Shown here: piece by piece, positions 34,556 to 46,520 of the stretch
Layout: each line of letters starts with the position of its first letter
Numbering within the stretch: position 1 is the first letter of the stretch
Source of the DNA: Holothuria scabra
Taxonomy: Eukaryota; Echinodermata; Holothuroidea; Aspidochirotida; Holothuriidae
Assembly: GCA_037179385.1 (NCBI GenBank)
Contig: CM074193.1
Coordinates: 45,785,082-45,849,081 of the forward strand
Direction: 5' to 3'
DNA length: 64,000 nt
Notes under the pieces: model-generated
Told to the model about the DNA's origin: nothing
The model's database searches: none
What the model saw: only the letters and a program-made list of their open reading frames with translations
Translations under genes and position numbers: made by a program

Positions 34556-35200
34556 CTTTTCGAAATTTCTTTCGTGTCCAACGTCTTCATACTCTACCAT
34601 GACTCGTTCACTTTTCTCATCAAGGACTAGTCTACCATCAGCAAGATCGTGGCTCATAGATAAAAAGCACAATGTGTTCTGCCATCCTTTTCCGCTCCAG
34701 TGACGGACTCTCTCCCTCCAATCATTTTCCCCTGGAGTGGTATCTTCACCCTTCTCAATCCAACTAACAAGAAATTTGTAAGGAGCATCTGCGCAGCTTG
34801 GGGGCGTCCCATCCTCCAAAACCAACCCGTCCTCCATAGGCTCACCTGGAACTTGCCTCATATCAATCACACACGATATGGCAGGGCCTGGACCCTTCCC
34901 TTCCTTTAGATTTTTCAGTTCTACCCCTGCTGGACGAATTTTTTTCTCTCCATTGTAGCTGAAGTTTAACGTGTCTCCATTTGTAGTAAAGTTTTCTCCA
35001 AGTTTTGTAGAGAGGTGAAGGCCGCCGTAATCTCGGGACTGCATTAGTATGTTCGTAGAACCGAGCGATCCAGCCGAAAGGATAACCTTATTCGCTCGCA
35101 CAATCAATTGACGAATTTTAAATGACTCTTGCACGTGAGGAACGTAATGTACGATCCATGCATCCTGAAATTCATCTCTGACAATGTACTTAACCTCAAT
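34556..35200 (-). CDS. GMC oxidoreductase-hydrolase fusion: central GMC exon (215 codons)
   Basis: The acceptor TTTATTTCAG precedes ATT-GAG-GTT. Phase 0 at both ends. IEVKYIV continues the beta strand begun in the previous exon (GAEIFTQ). ANKVILSAGSLGSTNILMQS is the second FAD-contacting GMC segment (V-I-L-S-A-G-x-x-x-S/T). LHLSTKLGENFTTNGDTLNF is the conserved LG-x-x-F-x-x-N-x-D segment of cholesterol-oxidase-type GMC proteins. The rest is substrate-domain sequence (DMRQVPGEPMEDGLVLEDG). The reading frame must run through GTG codons; there is no start here. Confidence 0.9.
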
Positions 35201-35569
35201 CTGAAATAAACATTAAGTTTCAGTAAATGTTTTATTAATTCATTCATTTTTGTTTGGGAGCAAAACCTTTATTTTCGTTCAGACTGATAATAACCCAGTT
35301 ACGATTTAGAGTAATGATATTATTATAATGATGTAATTTAAAAAGCCAAACACGGACACGCACAATACCATCAGCTTAAAAGCCTTTTCCGAAGCTCCCC
35401 CGGAAAAAGTTGCTTGTCCTTCTGACATTATATTTTCCCATAAAAAGAACAAACCAAACAGAGAGTTAGGCGATTTTTTTTCGGTTGGCGACGGATTTTA
35501 TGAAGATTGCAGGAAAAGGTACTCTAAACTTTAAACAGGCATACTTCTATGGAGTATTTTTACTGATTC

Positions 35570-35750
35570 ACTGACGTCACAAGCCAGCCCCTTTTGACGG
35601 ACAAAAATTAGTGAAAACCGCTAGCTAGTGTACCTAGCTGAGAGCAGGGAGTTGCAACTCCCTGCTCAGAGGCAGCTGACAACACACGTGTGACAACTGC
35701 ACTAAATCACTGTGCAGTTTTGCCCGACAGTGGACGTCACGTAAAAATAC
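35570..35750. repeat. Dispersed repeat with 26-bp perfect palindrome at 35642-35667
   Basis: Related to 26688-26860. Inside it, a 13-bp arm GAGCAGGGAGTTG is followed immediately by its exact complement with no loop. The other copy lacks the palindrome, so it arose or was gained in this copy. Confidence 0.6.
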
Positions 35751-35850
35751 TATACAGACTTTATGGATATGATCTCACAGAAGAGAATGTAAGCCCTTAA
35801 ATGGAGACAAGCACGTATAATCACAACTCAAACCAACTAGTACAGAGAGC

Positions 35851-36030
35851 CAGTGGCGTGCGCAGGTTTTTTGAGGTGGGGGCAGTATGTCCATCCCCCA
35901 CCTCAAAGGTGGAGATCAATTCAAAGGGAATTGCTCCCGTGTAAATTCCCCCGACTGGAGTGTTTCCCCCGACTACATACAGAGGTGGGGGAGGGTATGG
36001 CCTCCGGTCCCCCTATTGCGCACGCCGCTG
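35851..36030. mobile_element. hAT-type MITE with perfect 8-bp target duplication
   Basis: Begins CAGTGGCGTGCGCAGG and ends TTGCGCACGCCGCTG, flanked by CAGAGAGC on both sides (35843-35850 and 36031-36038). It is 180 bp. The interior is C-rich with its own short inverted words (GAGGTGGGGG, CATCCCCCACCTC). Confidence 0.88.
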
Positions 36031-36274
36031 CAGAGAGCTTAACTGTGTCTGAGTCGAGATTGCATAACGCTCACGCTCAGAGTGTATGTCATGCGTACAG
36101 TGATCTCCATCAATGCACAAGGTCTACAGAGATGTAGAAATGAGGAAGAAATCTCGGCTCAAGACCTGATATATTTTATGCCCAAGTCGTGAATTGTAGC
36201 ATTTCGAAGCCACACAAAGTTGGAAACGGTGCGACTAAATAATTGATGGGTCGTCATGATATTGCTTAACGTAC

Positions 36275-36449
36275 CTGTGTGAAGATTTCAGCACCATGGG
36301 CCTTTGCGTCCGGTAGGTAGTTCATGTTTAGTGTGTTCTTTGCACCAGTATTACAACCACCGCAGCAGTTACCGCAGCCGTTGCACGACGGTTGGGGGAT
36401 GCCGACGTGGTTTTTTCTTCTGTCCACAAAATTGACGTAGAGAGGGGTT
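36275..36449 (-). CDS. GMC oxidoreductase-hydrolase fusion: Cys-rich exon
   Basis: The acceptor GATTTACAG is followed by one base that completes an Arg codon, giving FKR-TPLYVNFVDRR. It holds the cysteine cluster CNGCGNCCGGCNTGAKNTL (six Cys), a conserved feature of this cholesterol-oxidase-like GMC branch, followed by NYLPDAKAHGAEIFTQ. The exon ends CAG|GTACGT in phase 0. Whether the cysteines bind a metal or cofactor is not known to me. Confidence 0.88.
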
Positions 36450-36993
36450 CTGTAAATCAAAGAAAATGAGGGCGTTTTTATAAAGAGAATCACATTGCGT
36501 TTGTGCAAGAGGCTGGGATATGGCCCCAAAAAATTTCAATCAAATTTACTTTCATCTTCCACTAGGCATTTTGGGCCGTCGTACATCCCTATAACATTGT
36601 TGAACATATTGGGCGGTTTTGCTGAGTAGCCCCCCCCCCCCCCCCAACTTCAAAATTCGCTCCGAGGCCCCACCACCCTTTTGGCTACAACTCTAGCCAT
36701 CACGTTCAAACGGAGGCAACGAATGCCAACGATATTGCAATAACTCGGTTGACAATGGAAACCTATTGGCCATCACTACTCACCCACAAGCATACACAAG
36801 TACACGAAATCACGGTGTACATGCGCCTACAGAGTATAAACCTCTACATGTGGGCTATATATTTACTCATGTACCGTACATCATTTTGAATCGTACATTG
36901 AATCAGCCACACTTTTCCGGAACAAATCACCCTTCCCTGATCCTCATTGTAAAAATGGTTCAAAAACGCTGCAATATAATGAAAAAACATAAA

Positions 36994-37038
36994 GATTACT
37001 GAAAAGTTCTGGTAAGTTTCCAGAACTTTTCTGTAATC
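36994..37038. repeat. Hairpin, 19-bp arms
   Basis: GATTACTGAAAAGTTCTGG, a 7-base loop, then CCAGAACTTTTCTGTAATC; one mismatch. No T-run or other functional context. Confidence 0.75.
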
Positions 37039-38520
37039 CTTAGACCTATTTCTCTCTTTATTTTGTTGTTATGTAAATCTACCGTCATTTTGCACCGTGA
37101 ACCCCTTACCTTCTCCAACGATGCAACGAAAAAATCACATAAACATCTCTTCATTCGCCCACGGATTCGCACACCCATCATCATTTTGTAACGGTTGCGT
37201 TTTTAATCGAAACTATATTTGATGAGTAAATGCAACGGCTCCAGATTTCATATACTTTTCAGGAACCATCCGGAGTAATTCACCCACTGACCTTACAACA
37301 TTACAGAAACGTATTTCTTTTTCACACGATCCTTAACTCATATTTCAAAGAAATATATTCTTGGAAGCACTGAAAAAATCTCTATATATTTATAGAAAAA
37401 CACGTGTAAAGAAATACAGAAAGAATGCGCGAGAACAAGGACTGTCAATTTGTTTAAAAAAATAGCAGCACTTTTTTCATGTCCGCTTTGTGTTGTCTGA
37501 GACATTTTTACATAAAGGATGTTTACCGAATCATTCGAAAGTGACCCCGCCATGTACTTAGCGCTATGTTTACTCGAATATATGTACGATCTTAGCCAGA
37601 ATACAAAATGTTACGTCTTTTTTCTTCTTATTCTTACGTTCTTCTTTACGTTACGCTCAAGCCCGTATCCAAGGAGCTGGGAGGGGTATTCAGAAGTTTT
37701 ACCCTCGTGAGTCAGGTATGAAAAACAAAATAATAGCATAATAGCAAAACACGGTAAAAAGGTACCAACTACAGTCAACTAAATTACGTTTGAAGCACAA
37801 ATAATGTACCATTTGGAAACCTGTAATTTTCTTTCGTCACCTCACTTTCTTAGATTTCCTCTATCACACTCACCCCGCCCTCACGACACAAACCTAGCTG
37901 CTCTCCCATTTGGTTACACTAATATTGAAGGTGTAACGTAATGACACTTTCTCCGACCTACCAGCTCCATGGACCTACTAACACACACGTTAATACTTTA
38001 CATAATGGAAAACTGTAGTTAGTATGTGATATGCTGATATGTATGATGACATTGTCCGGTTGGTATTCAGAGGTATCACTTTGATGATTTATTTTTCCCG
38101 AAATATTAATATTTTATTATAAGTAATTTTTTTTACTCATGTCATGTGATACCTTCCCTGACAGAGAGAAAAAGAGCTATAACTCTTTTGACAGTATTTT
38201 ATATTTGTAGAAGGTTACGACATTGGAACGTCTGGGGAAAACATGTAAAACATATTTAATGAAAGTACACACATGATTTTGGGTGCGGCGAAGAGTATAG
38301 TGTCATTTGTTACGATTATTAGCATTTGTAGACTGGCGTCAAATCTTGAGCCTGAAGAACGAGAAAACCAGAACAAGATCTCGCAAATCCAAAACGAATG
38401 TATATATTAAACGTCACCAGTGATAGTATGTGCTCAGCACTGCTTACTACAAGCCGTAAACAGGTAGTATAATGTAGAACCAGAATGCAAGAATGCATTG
38501 AGGTTTCAATGATACATACA

Positions 38521-38640
38521 TGCTCTTTTCAATAAAAATGCTACATTTCTTGTAACAACTGGTGACCCAAAGTGACCTTCTTTTTTAAATAAAATGCTAC
38601 ATTTCTTGTAGCAACTGGTGACCCAAAGTGACCTTTGACT
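38521..38640. repeat. 56-bp direct duplication leading into the 144-bp array
   Basis: GCTACATTTCTTGTA followed by CAACTGGTGACCCAAAG occurs twice, 56 bp apart. It already contains the TGACC half-sites of the array to its right. Confidence 0.7.
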
Positions 38641-38739
38641 CCACCGGTAAGTAACTGGCTTTCTTTTAACCAAAACATTTCTGTAGTCAAAAAGCCAAAT
38701 TTCATACTGTGCCTTAAGATATTCTGCAAACAAGGTTTT

Positions 38740-41355
38740 CAGAGTTTGATGCCAGGTGATACCAGATGACCGTTGACCTCCACCAAAAAAACAGGTACAG
38801 TACTTTCAACTCACCATACTGTAACACATCCACATACTTATCAGGAAATCCATCCAAGTTTCCTACCTTGAGATATCCCATTTTCACAAGTTTTTCAAAG
38901 TTTGACCGATCATGACCCTTGATGTCCTTTCACCTCCACAAAAAACGTTATACAGACCATCTTCTCACCATAACTCATCCACATACTAATTATGAAATCC
39001 ATCCATGTTTGGAACCTCGAGCTCTCCTAAACAAGGTTTTCTGAGTTTGACCCCCTAAGACCCCAAATGACCTTTGACCTCTGCCAAAATCAAAAGGGTT
39101 CTTCCTTACATCATAGTGCATCAACATATCAAGTTTGATATCAATCCAAGCTTCCTACCTTGAGACATTGTGTTAAAAAGGTTTCCAGGATTTGTCCCTT
39201 CTGACCTCAAATGACCTTTGACCTCCACCAAAATATATACGATTTTTCTTTACATCATAACGCATCAACATATCAAGTTTGAAATGAATCCAACTTTCCT
39301 ACCATTATGTTTCGAGTAATCAAGGATTTCAGGGTTTGACACCGTGTGGCCCCAAATGACCTTTGACCTCCACGAAAATAAATGGAGTACTTTCTTACAT
39401 CATAACGCATCAACATATCAAGTTTGAAATTAATCCAAGTTTCCTACCATGAGATATCATGTACACAAGGATTTGGGGGTTTGACCCCGCGTGACCCCAA
39501 ATGACCTTTTACCTTCCACCAAAAAATAGGGTTCTTTCTTACATCATAAGGCATCAACATATCAAGTTTGAAATTAATCCAAGTTTTCTACCATGAGATA
39601 TCGTGTAAACAAGGATTTCGGGGTTTGACCCCAAATGACCTTTGACCTCCACCAAAATTTATTGGGTTTTTCCTAACATCATAACGCATTAACATATCAA
39701 GTTTGAAATGAATCAAAGCTTCCTACCTTGAGATATAGTGTAAACCAGGATTTCGGGGTTTGACCCCATGTGACCCCAAATGACCTTTGACCGTCCACCA
39801 AAAAATAGGGTTCTTTCTTACATCATAAGGCATCAACATATCAAGTTTGAAATTAATCAAAGTTTCCTACCTTGAGCTATAGTGTAAACCAGGATTTCGG
39901 GGTTTGACCCCATGTGACCCAAATGACCTTTGACCTTCCACCAAAAAATAGGGTTCTTTCTTACATCATAAGGCATCAACATATCAAGTTTGAAATTAAT
40001 CAAAGTTTCCTACCTTGAGCTATAGTGTAAACCAGGATTTCGGGGTTTGACCCCATGTGACCCCAAATGACCTTTGACCTTCCACCAAAAAACAGGGTTC
40101 TTTCTTACATCATAAGGCATCATCATATCAAGTTTGAAATTAATCCAAGTTTTCTACCATGAGATATCGTGAAAACAAGGATCTCGGGGTTTAACCCCAT
40201 GTGACCCCAAATGACCTTTGACCTCCACCAAAATCTATTAGTTTTCCCCTTACATCATAACACATCAACATATCAAGTTTGAAATGAATCAAAGTTTCCT
40301 ACCTTGAGATATAGTGTAAACCAGGATTTCGGGGTTTGACCCCATGTGACCCCCAAATGACCTTTGACCTCCACGAAAATAAATCGGGTTCTTTCTTACA
40401 TCATAAGGCATCAACATTTCAAGTTTGAAATAAATTAATCCAAGTTTTCTACCATGAGATATCGTGTAAACAAGGATTTCGGGGTTTGACCCCATGTGAC
40501 CCCAAATGACCTTTGACCTCCACCAAAATCTATTGTTTTTTCCCTTACATCATAACACATCAACATATCAAGTTTGAAATGAATCAAATTTTCCTACCTT
40601 GAGATATCGTGTAAACCAGGATTTCGGGATTTGACCCCATGTGACCCCAAATGACCTTTGACCTTCACGAAAATCAATCGGGTTCTTTCTTACATCATAA
40701 GGCATCAATATATCAAGTTTGAAATCAATCCAAGTTTCCTACCATGAGATATAGTGTAAACAAAGATTTCCGGGTTTGACCCCATGTGACCCAAATGACC
40801 TTTGACCTCCACCGAAATCAATAGGGTTTTTCCTTACATCATAACGCATCAACATATCAAGTTTGAAATTAATCAAAGTTTCCTACCTTGAGCTATTGTG
40901 TAAACCAGGATTTCGGGGTTTGACCCCATGTGACCCCAAATGACCTTTGACCTTCCACCAAAAAATAGGGTTCTTTCTTACATCATAAGGCATCAACATT
41001 TCAAGTTTGAAATTAATCCAAGTTTTCTACCATGAGATATCGTGTAAACAAGGATTTCGGGGTTTGACCCCATGTGACCCCAAATGAACTTTTACCTCCA
41101 TCAAAATCAAATAGACTTCTTCCTTACATCATAATGCATCAACATATCAAGTTTGAAATTAATTCAAGTTTCCAAGTTTCCTATCTTGAGATATTGTGTA
41201 AACAAGGATTTTGGTTTTTGATCCTTTGTGACCCCAGATGACTATTGACCTCAACCAAAATTAATAGAGTTCTTCCTCTCAGTATGGGGTATCTGTGTAC
41301 CAAGTTTGAGAATTGTCAGATCTTTCCTTCTCAAGATATCGTGTAAACAAGCAAA
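38740..41355. repeat. About 18-unit tandem array, 144-bp period, with nuclear-receptor half-sites
   Basis: The TGACC-TTTGACC core recurs near 38767, 38909, 39068, 39212, 39357, 39502, 39636, 39781, 39924, 40068, 40212, 40358, 40507, 40652, 40796, 40941, 41084 and 41239. Spacing is almost always 143-146 bp. Twelve units keep the exact 13-mer TGACCTTTGACCT, whose complement AGGTCAAAGGTCA is the DR1 response element. Typical units read TGACCC, 4 bases, TGACCC, 4 bases, TGACCT, 1 base, TGACCT. Other conserved unit words are CTTACATCATAA, CATCAACATATCAAGTTTGA and TCCTACC(A/T)TGAGATAT. Edge units are more diverged than central ones, as expected for unequal exchange. Confidence 0.92.
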
Positions 41356-41367
41356 GTGTCACAAACA

Positions 41368-41432
41368 CACACACATACACACACACATACACACCCATAC
41401 ACACGCACATACACACATACATATACACACAC
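41368..41432. repeat. (CA)n / CATACA microsatellite at the array's end
   Basis: AAGTGTCAC followed by CA repeats. The same junction (GTGTCAC then CA repeats) ends the second short array near 50340, so it is part of the element. Confidence 0.85.
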
Positions 41433-42954
41433 GCCAGCATGAACGCATAGGTTTCTCTTTTCATCGAAACCAATAATGATACCCAATCCGTTAAAAAAAA
41501 TAGGAAGACTAGGAAATCTTTGATAAGAAGCTATACTCGACAACTCGAGGTGAAGTTGCAATCTTTCAATTGCACTTTCTCTCTACAGAACGGTATACAG
41601 TAGAACTCATTTCCCTAATTAAAAGTAGATGCTAAAAGAAACGCATCTATTCAACAAACCCTTTGTTTCATTTAACTGTACAAGGGTACTTTTTACTTTA
41701 CAACAATTTGAGGAAATCTGTTTCTTGCAAGTTTTGGATATTATTGAACTTTGGAGCGAATTTGAAAGTTTCTACCCCGAAAGTTAAACCAGGGAGTTTC
41801 TCCTAAGCAACTTCAGGATCGAGACCGTATGCCGACATTCATTAGCCTGCGTAGTTGGCTGTATACTCGATATTGCAATATTTATTTGAAGTAATTCGAT
41901 AAGGAAGGGATTATTACCCTGCTCATAAAAAAAACAGCAAGCCAGTCCTTAGATTCTAAGAACATTGATGGGTCAAAGTCCAAAATTTGCCCAGAAATTG
42001 AAATTGCGTCATTGCCCAAGAATTAAGTTATTGAACAGTATGCAGCGAGTAAAAGCTTTGTTTGGTTTTTCCTATGGACAAAGATATGTAAGTAAAATTT
42101 TGACCAGTAAAATGCAAAAAAATATAAAAGTATGCAGCGAGTCAAAAAAAGTTGAAATTAGTTTATTGCTTTGGATACTACTCATTGCATCCACATTATT
42201 CACCCTGAGGAAATCATTTTTGTTAATTATTGAAGCTAAATGGCCATTTATATCATTAGTGTAATTACATAGTATGGTTGGGGTGCATGGGAACCATTTA
42301 TATCTTGTGCAGATGTAAGCGATATATTATTTATGAAATCAAACTAAAACTCTTCCCTTGAGGGAAATGTTTATTACCATAGAAATATGAGAAGTTCGTG
42401 TACATTAACATTTCTGTGTTTATGTCCAGAAGATAAATAAATACACGTTAAGTCAATATGATGCCAAACTACATTTTTCGGAAGATTGCACTGTATATAA
42501 CGCTATAGATGAGCTCTGTGATTGCTACCCAACTTAAAAGGTTTAGGGACAAAACCTTATTTGTACTACTCCTAGTAGCAGAACTAGCACCATGATATTC
42601 CCAGATTTGTGGACAAGCTCCCGAAGTGGCGGGGGGGGGGGGATCTAGAAATTCTTTTGTAATTCTGAGGTTTCTTTAGGTAGGCAAATTAGGTTTTTAT
42701 TGACGAATCTTCCTTCTTTCAACCAAATGGTAACAGGTCTTCAGGCGGTCATTGTTGATAAAATATCTCCACGACAAATTGAGCCATAGCGCCATCCCTG
42801 TGTAACGCGAACCTTCATGACACATTTAAAGTACAATTTACCGTTGCTACATCGTATTTGAGATCACGTACTTACTCGCAAAGGGGATCATGGCCTAGGA
42901 AGGAAGAATGGAAATGTGTTTAAGAGGTATACATTTTACGAAGATAGATGGTTT

Positions 42955-43250
42955 TGCAGGCGCGGCGAACGGGAAAAGTACTAGGGGTTGAGTGGCAGCA
43001 AGACTATCTGAGAGGGCCGCGCCAATATCAGTTGGCGCAAAGGGAACAAGAAAAAATTTGATCCTACAAGCCCCCAGGTAGTCGAAAACAGAACTCCCCG
43101 TGTGTTCTAACCTACATGCACCCAGTTCTTGAAACCGCACTTTGAAATATGAGAGGGGGTGTTGAATATTGGGGTGCTGAACATACCTTTAGCCCCCATT
43201 TTTTTTCATTGGGGCTGAGGGACCAACCCCTGGTTCCGCCGCTACTGTAG
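42955..43250. repeat. Diverged relative of the hAT element's left part
   Basis: GCAAGACTATCTGAGAGGGC and CAATATCAGTTGGCGCAAAGG parallel GCAAGACTATCTAAGCGGAG and CCATCAGTTAGCGCGGGG in the hAT copy at 48064. The right limit may be GGTTCCGCCGCTACTG. Confidence 0.45.
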
Positions 43251-43518
43251 CCTACGTAGCGCCTCCTTGTCGGCCGCCTCCATAGGCTGCCTCCCTTCAG
43301 TTAGTTTTTTTTTTTTTTTTTTGCGCAGCAATAAGCTGGGCGAAAAAAGTTTGTCCGCCCGCGGGCTACCGCCACTGTAGTTATGACTACAAACCCCTTC
43401 CCATCTCTTATCTCCAACCCCCTTCCCATCTCTTATCTCCAAACGTCCAATGCAGACAATGATGCAGGACAAAATATCCGTACACTCCAAATACGGTTGA
43501 GCAAGTGTGCCTCCTGCT

Positions 43519-43670
43519 AAACTGTTGGGTAAAAAGTACCCTACGTTGGTCAAAATAGGTACATTCAGCTAAACGATGGGTACTTTTTAACCAGCTTGGG
43601 TCATATTTTTACCCAGCTGATGATTTAGAGGCCTGTATGCCCAACCTGAGTAGAAGCGTACCCAACTGTT
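43519..43670. mobile_element. Small inverted-repeat element (possible MITE)
   Basis: Begins AACTGTTGGGTA and ends TACCCAACTGTT. An inner inverted pair GGGTAAAAAGTACCC / GGGTACTTTTTAACC is also present. No target duplication was identified. Confidence 0.45.
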
Positions 43671-44836
43671 TTGAGAATGTTAGAGACTTGTAGCTATTAT
43701 AATGCAGAAAAACTATGAACATTCTAAGCACGAAAGCTCGACTAAGTACTGTCAGTTGGTAATAAATCGATAGATATATTCTGCTGATTAATCGCTCTGG
43801 TTACGGGCGTGTGTGAAGATAAGAAGATGTGAATCGGTATCGTAAATGTGTCTGTCGAACATTAAATTTACTTTAAAAGATGTAAATCAAGATTTTTCTG
43901 TCTTCAAATCAGAGGTGAAAAACGTGTTGTTATGTTATCGTAAAAGATACGAAGGTTTAAGTAGGGAGCTGTAAGGACGTTAGCACTTGGATTGAAATTC
44001 CCTGTTGAGCTTGAAATAATATTTCTTTGCCGCCCACGATGACCTCAAAACTTGAATATTTCCTCTGTCTAGTTTATTTTAGAGCTCTCCCTCAATAATT
44101 TTCAAAGTTTCTATTACGATAATGTGATACGTAACGGCGGTGTGAAATGCATTGGTCTAAGCTGCAAGTTTGTCATATTGCTGTTTTATCCATTCAAAAT
44201 TTTGGCAACAAATTACAATGACTACCGACTGAATTTTCCTCCTACGAGTTTTTAATCAAAGGACAGCGAGGGGAATTTCATGCCAATGGCCGACAAATCA
44301 GCTTCCTTGGAATTTACCAACCCCCCCCTTAATTCCAAAGTAACAGCTTTTTAAATCTTGTCCATAATTCTGCCACCGAGTAATGAGTGCATATAGGTCT
44401 AACATCACTCATCCAATCCTGACCTTATTTCTAGCCCTGACAATGGTTTAGAAACAAGTTTAAAAATTTTTTGATAAAATAAATTTCCTTTTCACCCTCC
44501 CACAAAATAAAAGTATTCCTCCTTTGCACATTGCGTCCGACTTCCTTTCCCACTGAGCAAATTCAAAGAGCATTTCCGTGTTGAAGATCCCTCATATCTT
44601 AAAAACTGCACTGTGTTACTCATGGGTGGCGACCCGAAATACCATAGGGACCCCTACTCCCCTCAATACTAACATATAAGAAATCGCCCATTGAATGTAA
44701 TTTTTTCAAGTAGTAACTGTGTCGAAAATGAGATATTTCACCCCCTCCCCCCAAAAATGAGAACAAATCGTTACCCCATAATGTTCTCTATAAGCGTAAC
44801 GAGGATTGTCGCAATAGTACGTCCAGGGATATATCG

Positions 44837-45136
44837 TTTAGAGGACCTCTCACCCCAAACTACAATACTGGTATGGGGTACCGAAACTCTCAATTGGCTC
44901 AGCTCTTTGATTGACAACTAATTCAAACAATGAAGAGTATCAAAGCTTATGTAACGCAGCATGAACGGTACTGAGAGTGTTTTGATTATACAAATTGAGT
45001 TTTTCTATACTCACCTTGAAGCAATAAACTGAGATTGTATCTGAATGAGAATGGATTTCAGACAATTGTGGGAGGAGCACAAGTAAGAAGGTTAGGAGAA
45101 TTGATACTGTTTGGGGTGAGAGAATTGGACCTTTAA
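44837..45136. mobile_element. TTAA MITE, copy B
   Basis: Interior nearly parallel to 10612-10917 (CTCAATTGGCTCAGCTCTTTG, GAGTGTTTTGATTATA, GCAATAAACTGA). Right end ACCTTTAA with TTAA intact; left end decayed to TTTAGAGGACC. Confidence 0.65.
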
Positions 45137-46123
45137 ACACTATGACTGCTGGTATATTAACTAATCTTTGCAGTAGAGTAATGATTAGTTTATAATGACT
45201 AGTTACGATTGGACATGGGGGAGGGGGATGGTCATTCATTGCCTCATTTATTTCATCTGTCTGTTTCATGATAACAAATCTCGATTCGGTTTTGGTTTTT
45301 TTGGAATCAAGCCGCATTTATAGTACTGATGTAGCCAGGATTTTTGACTGGGATGATCAATTGTGGGGTCCGTTCGCCTGCCTGAGCTAAGGAGGGGGAC
45401 CATTCCTCTTTTATAACTTTCTGAATATTTAATGGCCCTCAAATGCAATCTGGTTCAGCATTTACCATCATTTGAAGTCAATCTTTTGTTCCATTACATT
45501 TTTTTAAGAAGTCGATGAGGAAAGGTTTATGGCCAATGATCCAAAGTATTGGAAAATAAATGATTTTGGAAGAAAATGACCAAAGGACTACCTGCGTCTA
45601 TATAAGCCAGAATTTGATCGAACGTTGCAAACGGGTTGGTCACGCGATTCTTTATCCATGTGCACGGGTATAAGGAGTTCGTGGAGACAACAGAGCTCAA
45701 GTTTCATTTTGGTTGATCAAGATAAAAAAAAAAATCGTTCGGGATCTGGAGGATATATCAGTGTGGGGGATCATATGTACCATTTTATGAGGGTTTCGCC
45801 CACCGTATCACCCTACCAACACGATAACAACTTAAAATTCAACAAAGTTTTAAGTTAAACCAACATTAATTAAAGTATTTTTCTAAGAACCTCTTCCAAG
45901 ATCTTAGCGTGTTGAACATTCTTGTTTTTCTAAAAGTGAATATTTAACATTGAAAAATATAAATTCTAGCGAAAGATTACTGTAATCTAGAAAGGTATTT
46001 GACCAGGGAATGCGGTTTAAAGAAGTAAGGCGCAGATTTTACGAGGAGGAATCTGTATGTGTCCAATAAGGTGGACCATAAATTACCGGCAAACAGCATG
46101 CACATGTAGTTTGGTTTGGTGTG

Positions 46124-46520
46124 TTGGAGTTTTACGACCCAACTTACAACCTGGTATAATCTTTCTTCGCCCACGTGCTTTCTGATTGCGGTAAAGTATA
46201 AAACTAACATTACCGTGCAAGTTTAATATTTTGAAAACTTTATTTTTTGGTATTCTCACCTACACCTAGAGTTATCAATTCTTATTTTTTCTCTCTCTTT
46301 CTGAGAGGTTTGGGAGATTACGTTTGTTGGAGTTTTACGTCCGCAGCGACGTGTAACGCCCTTGTTTAATATTTCGTCGCCCACAGACTATCCCACTTGT
46401 GGCGAGGTAGATCAAAACTGACATTACCGTGCAAGTTTAATGTTTTAAAAGTTATTCGATATATTTTGGTATTCTCAGATATACCTTGAATTATCAATTC
46501 TATTTCCTTTTTCTTTTTGA
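46124..46520. repeat. Diverged two-unit tandem duplication, about 203 bp
   Basis: TTGGAGTTTTACG, TTCG(C/T)CGCCCAC-type, ACATTACCGTGCAAGTTTAA and TTATCAATTCT recur in the same order about 203 bp apart. Differences are many, so it is old. Confidence 0.65.

Larger units (their letters stand above)
35201..36274 (-). other. Intron with an hAT element and a perfect palindrome
   Basis: The donor is CAG|GTACGT and the acceptor TTTATTTCAG. It contains the dispersed repeat at about 35570-35750 with a 26-bp palindrome (35642-35667), and the hAT element at 35851-36030. Confidence 0.75.

Noticed and set aside
41965..42264. 99-codon plus-strand ORF with a hydrophobic end
   Set aside because: Isolated in a repeat-filled intron on the opposite strand; no conserved motif and no upstream regulatory signs.
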